From: Kibdelosporangium sp040675465
GTDB lineage: Bacteria > Actinomycetota > Actinomycetes > Mycobacteriales > Pseudonocardiaceae
NCBI RefSeq assembly: GCF_040675465.1
Contig: NZ_JBFAPA010000001.1
Location: 1,364,001 to 1,428,000 of the forward strand
Direction of reading: 5' to 3'
Length of the DNA: 64,000 nt
Both the position numbers and the translations under genes were made by a program. The notes beneath the pieces were generated by a model. The model had not been told where the DNA came from, made no database searches, and saw only the letters and a program-made list of their open reading frames with translations. Below, one piece after another: positions 42,771-50,132 of the stretch; within the stretch, counting starts at the first letter, position 1, and each line of letters begins with the position of its first letter.

Positions 42771-43718
42771 TCACCGCCCTCGCGAGTGGGTCTCCTCCCG
42801 CTCGCGAGGGCTTTCCGGTTCCCCGGCATCCTCGGCTTTCCCGGCGGCCTGCGGCTCGGCTGACGGCTTGAGGTGCTGCGACTTGGACAGCAGCACGATC
42901 CCGGCGGCCGCGAGCAGGAAGCAGGCGGCCTCGCTGAAGGTCGCCAGGGTCGAGGTCTTGGCGCCCTCGCCGAGCGCCACATAGCCGATCCCGATCGCCA
43001 CCACCGGGTCCACCAGGGTCAGCGCGGCCACCACCACGTTCGGCGGGCCGCTGGCGTGCGCCTGCTGGATGAACCAGACCGCGACCGGGATGGACAGGAT
43101 GGCGCCGATCAGGGATCCGGTGGGGAAGTCGGTCAGGTTGCCGCGCTCGACGGCCAGCGCCGCGAGCCGGACCACCACCGACGCGAACCCGAACACCACA
43201 CCGCCGCCGGCCGCGAACGCGAGGCACCGGACCAGCCCATGGCCGACGCTGCCGATCAGGCCGAGCACCATCAGCAGCAGCCCGACGATCACCGCGATCA
43301 GCACCGCGGTGGCGTCCGAGACGCTCGTCACCTGGGCGTTCGTCGCGGCCAGCGAGGTGAACCCGCCGACCCCCAGGACGACCGCGACCAGCGAGAGCAA
43401 GGTGCCGATGGTCAGCTTGGTGCGTTCCCGGCGGGCGGTGGCCACCGTGGTCACCGCGATCGCCAGCACACCGATCGGCTGAATCACCGTCACCGGCGCG
43501 AACGCGAGCGCGCCGAAGTGCAGAACGCTGCCGACAATGACCGCCGACTGTCCCATTAACCAGCGGGGGTTGCGCAGGAGGTCCAGCAGCGCGGCGAGCC
43601 GGACCAGCTTGCCGTTCTGTTTGTCCCGGACCGCGGAGTTCTGCCACAACGCCCCCAGGCCGTTGAGCGTCGCCCCGGCGAGAGCCAGGACGAACGCCAG
43701 CCATAGCAGAGTGCCCAC
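42771..43718 (-). CDS. DMT-superfamily (EamA/NIPA-like) membrane transporter
   Basis: This 315-residue protein has nine to ten hydrophobic helices. The motifs ALAFAPVTVIQPIGVLAIAV and LTLVDPVVAIGIGYVALGEG are typical of the small-multidrug/DMT and NIPA-like group. The C-terminal 35 residues are a charged Glu/Arg-rich tail. The substrate (metabolite or Mg2+) cannot be told. It is a monocistronic leftward gene, and its last 40 bp contain the hairpin that serves the convergent chitinase transcript. Confidence 0.75.
   Translation of the reverse strand: MGTLLWLAFVLALAGATLNGLGALWQNSAVRDKQNGKLVRLAALLDLLRNPRWLMGQSAVIVGSVLHFGALAFAPVTVIQPIGVLAIAVTTVATARRERTKLTIGTLLSLVAVVLGVGGFTSLAATNAQVTSVSDATAVLIAVIVGLLLMVLGLIGSVGHGLVRCLAFAAGGGVVFGFASVVVRLAALAVERGNLTDFPTGSLIGAILSIPVAVWFIQQAHASGPPNVVVAALTLVDPVVAIGIGYVALGEGAKTSTLATFSEAACFLLAAAGIVLLSKSQHLKPSAEPQAAGKAEDAGEPESPREREETHSRGR
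42777..42810 (+). terminator. Hairpin terminator of the chitinase gene inside the convergent reading frame
   Basis: CCCTCGCGAG at 42777-42786 pairs with CTCGCGAGGG at 42801-42810. The inner GGG/CCC adds three more pairs, and CTTT follows. It starts 20 bp after the chitinase stop and lies within the last codons of the DMT gene (stop at 42771-42773), so the repeated Arg/Glu codons of that tail double as the terminator. Confidence 0.7.
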
Positions 43719-43861
43719 AAAACCAGCCTATTGGGCGGATCGAGATCGCACCGGGTAACTGACATGGCTGCTAGGTCACAAAGAGGTGTATTCGTCCTGC
43801 CAGAACGAGGGACATGTCAACCGGGGTTGACAGTAGTCCACTGTCAACCTAAGTTGACACC
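43719..43861. other. Divergent gap between the DMT gene and the HTH/Clp-N unit
   Basis: This 143-bp gap holds no gene. Its right end (43815-43859) carries the palindromic promoter of the HTH gene. No clear promoter was recognised for the leftward DMT gene. Confidence 0.4.
43815..43859 (+). promoter_or_regulatory. Promoter made of two perfect TGTCAAC-N4-GTTGACA operators
   Basis: Two 18-bp perfect inverted repeats occur at 43815-43832 (TGTCAACCGGGGTTGACA) and 43842-43859 (TGTCAACCTAAGTTGACA). Their centres are 27 bp apart. The right arm of the first supplies the -35 hexamer TTGACA (43827-43832), and after 17 bases TAAGTT (43850-43855) can serve as -10. This predicts a start of transcription at or next to the ATG at 43862, so the mRNA would be leaderless. 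A protein bound here would block or reshape the promoter. Confidence 0.72.
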
Positions 43862-44071
43862 ATGAGTGAGGCGACCAAGCTGGCGGACGCCGCCGGCGAC
43901 AAGGACCCCAAGGTGGGCCTGCGCGCGGTCGCGGCGCTGCGCAAGCTGCTGGAGTGGCTGGAGGCCGTCCAGGTCCGCAACGCGCGGGCCAACGGGTGGT
44001 CCTGGCAGGACATCGCGGCCGAGCTGGGCGTCAGCCGCCAGGCCGTGCACAAGAAGTACGGGAGGGGCTGA
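43862..44071 (+). CDS. Small helix-turn-helix protein
   Basis: This 69-residue protein is mostly helical. The C-terminal half, GWSWQDIAAELGVSRQAVHKK, is a clear HTH with the Q/AAELGVSRQAV recognition helix. The first half (VGLRAVAALRKLLEWLEAVQ) may form a dimer coil. Proteins of this size are usually found beside Clp-N domain genes in actinobacteria, as here. The two palindromes overlapping its own promoter make it a likely autoregulator. The predicted leaderless start explains the absence of a ribosome site. Confidence 0.8.
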   Translation: MSEATKLADAAGDKDPKVGLRAVAALRKLLEWLEAVQVRNARANGWSWQDIAAELGVSRQAVHKKYGRG

Positions 44072-44622
44072 TGTTCGAGAGGTTCAGCGGGACCGCGAGG
44101 CAGGTCGTGGTGACCGCCCAACGGACCGCACACGAGACCGGCGCGTCCGCAATAGACGGCCCCGAGCTGCTGGTGGCGTTGCTACGGGTGGAGGACACCA
44201 CCAAGGATCGGCTGCTGGCGGGGCATGAGCTGTCCGCGGACGACCTGGTCGAAGAGTTCCGCCGGGTCCGCCGCAGAGGCGGGATCACCGACGCCGACGC
44301 AGCCGCCCTGAGCACCTTCGGCGTGGACGTCGACAAGGTGATCCGCAGCGTCGAGGAGTCGCTGGGCGAGCACGCAACAGCAGACCCAGAGCCCAGAAGG
44401 CATTTCTTCGAACCCAAAACCCGCGTGCCCTTCACCACCGAAGCGAAACGCACCCTCGAGCAATGCCTCCGAGAAGCCCTCCGCCGAAAACACAAGGAAA
44501 TAGGGACGGAGCACCTCCTCTTGGCCCTGCTGTCCCGCAACTCCCTGGCCGCCGAAGCCCTCACCGCCCGCGGCATCACCTACGAAGCCATATCCGCCCA
44601 ACTCCCCACCCCACCCCCATAA
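44071..44622 (+). CDS. Clp N-terminal domain protein (no ATPase)
   Basis: This 183-residue protein contains two Clp-N repeats: MFERFSGTARQVVVTAQRTA with ELLVALLRVE (residues 1-60), and FTTEAKRTLEQCLREALRR with EIGTEHLLLALLS (about 120-170). These match the adaptor- and substrate-binding N-domain of ClpC, but there is no AAA+ module. Such proteins may act as adaptors, decoys or sensors for the Clp protease. The ATG shares a base with the HTH stop (TGATG), so the pair is co-translated under the palindromic operators. No further gene follows. Confidence 0.85.
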   Translation: MFERFSGTARQVVVTAQRTAHETGASAIDGPELLVALLRVEDTTKDRLLAGHELSADDLVEEFRRVRRRGGITDADAAALSTFGVDVDKVIRSVEESLGEHATADPEPRRHFFEPKTRVPFTTEAKRTLEQCLREALRRKHKEIGTEHLLLALLSRNSLAAEALTARGITYEAISAQLPTPPP

Positions 44623-45247
44623 CCCAACTCCACCCACCCTCACCCCTCCCCACACCCACCCCGGCGACACCGCGCCTCAGCCCGCCCCGCCACCTAGCCC
44701 GCCAGCACCGCCACTCCGCCCGCCGTCACTGCTACCCAGCCGCCCAGTCCACGCCTTCCCCCGTCGCAATCTGACCGCCCCAGGCTCTCCCCAAGCAATG
44801 ACAATCCCACCCAGCACCTCGACGCCCATCCCAGCACGTCGGCCAACCAGGCCCTTTCTCGGCAAACCACCCTCGGCGCCTCCCGTCTGGTCCTGGCCAG
44901 TCGAAGTCGCGACCTGACCGGTGAAAGTCGTGAACGCGTCGACCTGGGCAGCCGACGCGTTCACGTTCTGGCAGGTCCCGCAGTCTTGTCATTCCCCACC
45001 CCCGACCCGTAACAGCAGCGCTGGCGGTGCAGCCAACGGCCGGGGGTGGGGCTTCCAGGCCACGGTCGAATTGGCGGTCGCGTCGGTGCGTTGCGGGTGC
45101 CACTCGGCCCCGCCTCCCCCGGAGGCTGGGTCGTCATGGAACGCCGGTCTGTGGCGCTGGAGACGCTGATGCTGGCTCCAGCTGGACCTCGCTGTGCCTC
45201 TAAGTCGGCTACCGAACTTGGTCCAGCTTGAATCCAGCGACCGCACG

Positions 45248-45447
45248 CGGTCGGTCACCTACCCACAGCGGCACCACCACCGGCCCACACGGTCGGTCGC
45301 CCACCCACAGCGGCACCACCACCGGCCCACACGGTCGGTCGCCCACCCACAGCGGCACCACCGGCCCACACGGTCGGTCACGCATATACAGCGGCACCAC
45401 CGGCGGCCCACATGGTCGGTCGCCCACTACTACAGCGGCACTGCTCC
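45248..45447. repeat. Tandem repeat, 42-bp unit, about 4.8 copies
   Basis: Units at 45248-45289, 45290-45331, 45332-45370, 45371-45412 and a partial one to about 45447 share CGGTCGGTC...CACAGCGGCACCACC. Lengths are 42, 42, 39 and 42, all multiples of three, so each frame would give a 13-14 residue peptide repeat. No start, ribosome site or domain supports translation. Copies are contiguous with no spacers, so this is not CRISPR. Confidence 0.85.
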
Positions 45448-45932
45448 TGCCGGTACGTACGCGGTACCCAGCCCCGCCTCGTCTGTGCGGTGCACCACGT
45501 GCCCTCGCTTGGCCCAGCCGCCCGTCTCGTTCGAGTTGCCGCCTCGCCTCCGGCTCCGGCGACCGATCGTCCTGACTGGGACCGGCACCGGGCCCGATGT
45601 CTCGATTGGAGCTGGCGATCAGCGGTCCCTGTCTGTGCGCCGGGCTTGCGTCCGTGTCCGGTCCAAACCTTCCCTTGGAGTCCTGGTGTGAGCCTGAATC
45701 GCGATGATGACCAGCGTCGTGTGGGTGACGCGGGGCCGGAGCGTCGCCCGGTTGGGCGTCAGGTTCATATTCGGGCGGGATCGAGCTGCGGGGCGAGGCC
45801 GGCTGCCGCCAGGGCCTGTGAACAGCCGAAACCCTCGGAAAACCTGCGCACGCTGCTGCGGCGTCTCCTGATCAGGTAGTTCCTCCCCACCATTCGGGGG
45901 TAGTCAGCGTGCGGTCGGACGCTGTACAAACA

Positions 45933-45992
45933 GTGCGCCGGATGGCGTAACGTATTCGACCGCTCGGTCGACGTCACAACCATCCGGCGCAC
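45933..45992. repeat. 60-nt near-complete inverted repeat (long hairpin)
   Basis: Outer arms of 13 bp (45933-45945 and 45980-45992) pair perfectly. Inside, 45947-45952 and 45972-45977 pair at five of six positions, and 45956-45962 pairs perfectly with 45965-45971. The whole element can fold as one rod with a tiny loop. It is not linked to a gene end. It could be a small RNA, a REP-type element, a recombination site or the end of a lost mobile element. Confidence 0.7.
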
Positions 45993-46001
45993 ATGCCGTG
46001 C

Positions 46002-46027
46002 CCTGCGGGTTCCATCACACCCGCGGG
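46002..46027. repeat. Second hairpin next to the 60-nt inverted repeat
   Basis: CCTGCGGGT at 46002-46010 pairs with ACCCGCGGG at 46019-46027 (one G-T wobble) around an eight-base loop. Only nine bases separate it from the larger hairpin, so the two may be parts of one structured transcript. Confidence 0.5.
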
Positions 46028-46290
46028 ACACACTGGCCGCTCGTCCTGCGTGGGGTCGGCACAGCCCCTCGTTGTGCCGACCAGGCGTTGCAGCCAGTTG
46101 GGGTGAGCCCCGGCGCCGCGGGGGCATCGCGACGCCGGGGCCGGGTCCCGACCTGACCGGGCGCGGTCGGCAGGTCGGGTAGCTCATGGGCGAGCGTGTG
46201 CTCGTGTGGGGGAGCCCCGGTGATCCCAAAAGGTGTGGGCGTGCGGAACGTGCTCAGGGCAGAGATATGCCCATGAACTGAGGTACTGCG

Positions 46291-47304
46291 TCAGTCAGGG
46301 GTGGTGACGGGAAGGCCTGCGGTGCGTCCCCGCGCTGCGACCGGGTCTCCGCGCTCAAGCCGGCCCAGGAGGGGTGGCGGCGCCAACCGGTACTGCGGGG
46401 CGAAGACGGCAAGCACGCCACGCGCGCTGTGTCCGCCGTCGTTGCCGGAAGAGACGCTGGGGGCCGGGGTGGCCGGCGCGCTGGGCGCGCTCGGGACCGG
46501 CAGCGGGCCGGGCCCGTCGTCCGCCGGGGTGAGCCGCTCCACGACGGTGGCCGGGTTGGTCACGGTCTGGAGAGCCGTCCGGTGAGGGGTCTGCGCATGC
46601 GGGTGCTCGACGACCGCGGGCTGCTGAGCCGCCTCGGGGGCGACTGCGGGCGCGGCCGGTGCTCCCGGCGCGGCCTCGGTACGGGCCGTCGTCGCTGGGG
46701 TCTCGCTGGTGGCGGACCCGCTGTGCGTCGGCGTTGGCTCCAGGATGTCGTCCACGGTCTCTTCAACGACCGGAGCGACCGACGGCAACGTCTGTTTTAC
46801 AACCGGGGTAACAACTTTTTGCGGGATCTCACTGACGCAGTGCACAACCGAGCCGACCGTGTGGTTGACCGTGGCAGTGACTGTGCTGAGCGTCGAGGTC
46901 ACCGTCTGGACCGTTGTCTTGACCGTGGTGTTGACGGTCTTGACCGTCGTGTTCACGGTGCTGTTGACCGCGCCGAGCAGGCCGTTGACCACACCGCCGA
47001 GACCGAGTCCCGGTCCCTGCGGCGTGCGGCTGATCTTCTGCTCTCGGCTGCCTTGTTCCCTGCTGTCCTGTTCCCGGCTGTCTTGCTCGCGGCTGTCCTG
47101 CTCCCTGCTGTCCTGGGTCGGCTTGCCGTTACCCAGGCCGGGGAGGTTGATGGTGATGTGCGGTCCGGTGTCCGCGGACGCGGTGCCGGCGAGGACCATG
47201 CCCGTCAGCCAGCCCGCCGCGGTCAGCCCGGCGAGCATCAACAAGCGCAGCACAAGACGACGCACCCGCGTACCGGCGTCACGCGCCGGACTCGAGCCAG
47301 TCAC
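46291..47304 (-). CDS. Secreted low-complexity repeat protein, function unknown
   Basis: This 337-residue protein has an N-terminal signal/anchor (RRLVLRLLMLAGLTAAGWLT with ASA at about residue 44). Five tandem five-residue DSREQ-like repeats follow (coded around 47,040-47,117). Next is a Thr/Val-rich zone with repeated TVKTVNTT and TVQTVTST units and one pair of Cys/His residues. The rest is a long Pro/Ala/Thr-rich stretch to the C-terminus. No known domain was recognised. The GTG at 47304 follows GGAGG at the right distance. It faces away from the subtilisin-like gene; the 186-bp gap between may hold a two-way promoter. Confidence 0.65.
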   Translation of the reverse strand: MTGSSPARDAGTRVRRLVLRLLMLAGLTAAGWLTGMVLAGTASADTGPHITINLPGLGNGKPTQDSREQDSREQDSREQDSREQGSREQKISRTPQGPGLGLGGVVNGLLGAVNSTVNTTVKTVNTTVKTTVQTVTSTLSTVTATVNHTVGSVVHCVSEIPQKVVTPVVKQTLPSVAPVVEETVDDILEPTPTHSGSATSETPATTARTEAAPGAPAAPAVAPEAAQQPAVVEHPHAQTPHRTALQTVTNPATVVERLTPADDGPGPLPVPSAPSAPATPAPSVSSGNDGGHSARGVLAVFAPQYRLAPPPLLGRLERGDPVAARGRTAGLPVTTPD

Positions 47305-47490
47305 CTTGTGCCTCCACCGTTTCGCTGCCAAGACCGCAAAACCGCCGATTGCACCCTAGCTTCGGAAGGGCCAGCCGGAAAGACGGATTCGCATGTCCGA
47401 CCCTTTCGGCAATGATCTCGGTCGCTGGTATTCACCGAACCGGGTGATCCTTCTAGTGCGACTGGGCGAGTCTGCGTTACGAGGCCGAAT

Positions 47491-48618
47491 GTGTCCTTCG
47501 TGGACATTGACCGACCGATGCGTCTGGCCGAATGGGCCAGCCGTTGGCAAGGACATGTTCCCGATCTGGTCTTGCACGATCCAGACGGCCCTCGGGAAAC
47601 CCTTGTGCGGGCGGGCCAATTGGTCGCGCCGCCGAACGCGATCCAGCCGGTTGCCGACGAGTTGCGCCGTTGGGTAGATCACGTTGAGCCGACCGGTCGG
47701 ATCAGGCTGCGGGCCGAGCTGCGGGACCGTCCAGTTGAGATCGCCGCGGACATCGCCGGCCGTTACCCCGTCGGTCCCAACCATGTCCACATTGGTGGCC
47801 CGATCGTGCTCGGCACCCCGGCATGGCAGGGCGGCCCGCACTTCGACGTGCCCACGCCCCCACCGCCAATGGTGGAGGAATGGGACCCGCCGGTGACCGT
47901 CGCCGTGCTCGACACCGGCCTGTATCCCCACCCATGGTTCGCCGGCCGTCGTTGGTTCGATGAATGGGGCCACCATCCCGAAGTGCTCGACCTCGATCTC
48001 GCCGGAAACGACGATCGGCAGGCCGGTCACGCAACGTTCGTGGTGGGCGTTTTGGTACGCAATGCGCCAGGCGTGACATTGCGTCACCACCGGGTGCTGT
48101 CCTCAATGGGCTTGACCGATGACGCGACAGTGGCGGCCGCATTGCGCGCCCTCCGCAGCCGAACCGACATCGTCCTGCTGACCTCCGGCTGCCACACGGC
48201 GGACAACCAGTGCCCACCGGTTTTGGCGCACGAATTCTCCCAATGGGCCGATGCCGTCGTGGTCACCGCAGCCGGAAATGGCGGCAGCAGTCGCCCCTAC
48301 TGGCCCGCAGCGCTCCCCGACGTGATCGCCGTCACCGCGACCGACCACACGGGCACGATCGCCGCCTTCTCCAACCGCGGCCCCTGGGTCAACGCCACCG
48401 CACCCGGAGTCGACGTAGTGAGCAGTCACGTCGGGTTGATCACCGGAACACCCGGAACGACCCCCGGAATGGAGGCCCGCCAGTACAGCGTCGCCCGCTG
48501 GTCCGGAACCTCCTTCGCGGCCGCCAAAATAGCCGCTGACCTCGCCAGACTCCTACACGTCGGCCATACACCAACAGACGCCCTCGACCGCCATTCACTT
48601 GGCCAGCCAACATTGTGA
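47491..48618 (+). CDS. Subtilisin-like (S8) serine protease, no signal peptide
   Basis: This 375-residue protein has the full catalytic set: Asp141 in VAVLDTGLY, His180 in AGHATFVVGV, the oxyanion Asn263 in TAAGNGGSS, and Ser341 in WSGTSFAAAKIA. There is no export signal or classical propeptide, so action inside the cell is likely. The GTG at 47491 is the first usable start; ATG 47518 is an alternative. In another frame at 47393-47488 a protein-like N-terminus occurs, so a frameshift near 47480-47490 may have cut the true start. The gene lies about 1 kb upstream of the sigma/CHAT operon and may serve the same system. Confidence 0.85.
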   Translation: MSFVDIDRPMRLAEWASRWQGHVPDLVLHDPDGPRETLVRAGQLVAPPNAIQPVADELRRWVDHVEPTGRIRLRAELRDRPVEIAADIAGRYPVGPNHVHIGGPIVLGTPAWQGGPHFDVPTPPPPMVEEWDPPVTVAVLDTGLYPHPWFAGRRWFDEWGHHPEVLDLDLAGNDDRQAGHATFVVGVLVRNAPGVTLRHHRVLSSMGLTDDATVAAALRALRSRTDIVLLTSGCHTADNQCPPVLAHEFSQWADAVVVTAAGNGGSSRPYWPAALPDVIAVTATDHTGTIAAFSNRGPWVNATAPGVDVVSSHVGLITGTPGTTPGMEARQYSVARWSGTSFAAAKIAADLARLLHVGHTPTDALDRHSLGQPTL

Positions 48619-49598
48619 ACGCGATTTGTCAATGACCTCTGGCACGCACAGTCGTCGACGCGCTACTCTATGGATGCTCGCCCCCTCCCCCTCGGCGAGC
48701 CAAACGTCCCCGCTCCCCGGGACCCCCAGCCGGGTCGAGCGGGGACGTCCTTATTCCGAATCCTGGTCGGCGCTTCGCGCCTTCCCTCGGATTCGGACGA
48801 TGATGTTGGGGGGCCGAGCCCCCCAAACCCCCCACGTGCCGCTTTCGCGGCCTCGCTTTCCAGCGGGGTGGCTCGCACTTCGCGCCTCGCTGGGCTTTTG
48901 ACTGGTGGGCGCGGTCTGACGACCTGTAGGGGTACCGTCCGGCTCTGTTTGGGGCTAGTTGTACGTGCCGCAAAGGAAGGCGGGGTGCGCGGCAGTTGGT
49001 TGGGGCATGGATTGGAGAGGGCGAGCTAGGTGGGCGGCCTCTGCAGCGAAGACAGGCTTGAGTGGCGGGGTAGTTGGTGTGGCGGTGGTGAGGCCGGGGC
49101 TGGGTTGTGGTGGCATCTGGGGCAGTAGTGGGTGTTGGTGTGGTCCGGGCCGGACGTGGTGTAGGTATGGCCGTGGGGTCTGGGGGCGGCGGGGCGTTGT
49201 GGTGTTTAAGGGCGGGTTGAGGCTCTTTGGGGTAACTGGTGCCTGTGGAGCCACCGGGATGTTGTTGAGTGGCTGTTCGAGCTGTGGGCGGGTTTGGCGT
49301 CGATAGTTGGGGCTGGTCTTGGATGCCGCCGGTTGAGGTGTGGTCGGGGCGGTCAGTTGGGGCAGTCGGCTCGTGTCACGGCTTTGCGTCTGCCGCGGGC
49401 CCGTTGTGTGGACTGCGGTCTTAGGACGGTGGGTGGCGCCGTTGGTGGCTTTGGCGCGGTGGGCTTGTGAGAGGTGTGGCTGGTGGGTGGGAGGTGCCGG
49501 GTGGGTGGGTGGTTACTGTCGGTTGTGGGGGTCACTCGGATGGTTGGTTTGGGGCGTTTGTGGGGAGCGGGGTGGTCGAGGGTTGCGTCTGACCGGGC
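48619..49598 (+). other. 980-bp region without a credible gene: hairpin cluster then G-rich tract
   Basis: The first 200 bp hold four successive hairpins (48676-48826, listed separately). From about 48,950 to 49,590 the plus strand is very G/T-rich. Translations in all frames are low-complexity Gly/Val/Trp or Pro/His. Cys-x-x-Cys pairs turn up in more than one frame, as expected for decayed or random GC-skewed DNA. The promoter of the sigma-factor gene (start 49599) should lie at the right end, but no hexamers were convincing. Confidence 0.55.
48676..48826. repeat. Cluster of four hairpins after the protease gene
   Basis: Inverted repeats: GCTCGCC/GGCGAGC (48676-48682/48694-48700); CGTCCCCGCTC/GAGCGGGGACG (48705-48715/48737-48747); CCGAATCC/GGATTCGG (48756-48763/48789-48796) with an inner GGCGC/GCGCC; and TTGGGGGGC/GCCCCCCAA (48806-48814/48818-48826, three-base loop). 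The first may terminate the protease transcript. The cluster as a whole looks like a dispersed REP-type element of high-GC genomes. Confidence 0.65.
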
Positions 49599-50132
49599 AT
49601 GTCGAGTGATCTTGTTCAAGGGTTGGCCCGGTGGGACGACGAGGCCTGGCGCTCGCTCGTCACCGAGTACGGGCCGAAGATATGGGCTGTCACAAGGGGA
49701 TTCCGGCTTGGGCATGCCGATGCGGCCGATGTTTTCCAGAACACGCTGCTGAACCTGGCCGAGCGGTTGCACACGTTGAAGCAACCCGACCGGATCTCCT
49801 CATGGCTGGTGACCACTGCCAAGAACGAATGCCTGCGGCTACTGCGACTCCGCCGACCGCTGCCGATCCGTTGGCGTCCCGAGGAAAACGACAACGAACG
49901 CCTCTTCCCCGAAGAGAGTGCGCTGGTGAAGGCGCGCGACAAGGCGCTGTGGGCGGCCTTCGAGCTGCTGCCACCGCGGTGCCAGCAGTTGCTGCGGATG
50001 ATCGCCTACATGCCGGAGTACGGCTACGAGCAACTGGCTGAAGCGATCGGTGTCGGCGTCGGAAGCGTTGGCCCGACCAAGAACCGGTGCGTGCAGACCC
50101 TGCGATTGAGGATGCGTGAGTTTCGTGATTGA
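49599..50132 (+). CDS. Sigma-70 family (ECF/sigma-E-like) RNA polymerase sigma factor
   Basis: This 177-residue protein has sigma regions 2 and 4 only. Region 2 spans about residues 10-85, with VFQNTLLNLAERL (core binding) and ISSWLVTTAKNECLRLLR (-10 recognition). Region 4 spans about 110-170, with LLPPRCQQLLRMIAYMPEYG followed by an EAIGVGVGSVGPTKNRCVQT helix-turn-helix. The start ATG is at 49599. Its 3' end overlaps the next gene by 17 bp. No anti-sigma gene is adjacent; the small protein or the CHAT protein may play a control role. Confidence 0.9.
   Translation: MSSDLVQGLARWDDEAWRSLVTEYGPKIWAVTRGFRLGHADAADVFQNTLLNLAERLHTLKQPDRISSWLVTTAKNECLRLLRLRRPLPIRWRPEENDNERLFPEESALVKARDKALWAAFELLPPRCQQLLRMIAYMPEYGYEQLAEAIGVGVGSVGPTKNRCVQTLRLRMREFRD

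Larger units (their letters stand above)
44623..46290. other. 1.67-kb region without a credible gene; C-rich tract, tandem repeat and hairpins
   Basis: Several long open frames exist on both strands, but they are low-complexity Pro/Arg/His-rich translations with no family resemblance. Bases 44,640-44,960 are very C-rich on the plus strand. A 42-bp tandem repeat lies at 45248-45447, and two hairpins at 45933-45992 and 46002-46027 are listed separately. A few residues of minus-strand coding style occur near 45,780-45,880, but no start or domain was found. Confidence 0.6.

Noticed and set aside
44732..45103. Minus-strand frame in the C-rich tract (Gly/Arg-rich)
   Set aside because: No ribosome site, no domain, and composition explained by the strand skew.
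45248..45447. Possible CRISPR array
   Set aside because: Repeat units are directly adjacent with no unique spacers, and no cas genes are in the window.
48700..48800. Possible tRNA-like cloverleaf
   Set aside because: The stems do not have tRNA lengths, and there is no T-loop or anticodon arm; it is better explained as successive hairpins.
49340..49609. Plus-strand 89-residue Trp/Gly/Cys-rich frame before the sigma factor gene
   Set aside because: Composition reflects G/T skew; the single CERCG pair is not enough for a zinc-ribbon call.
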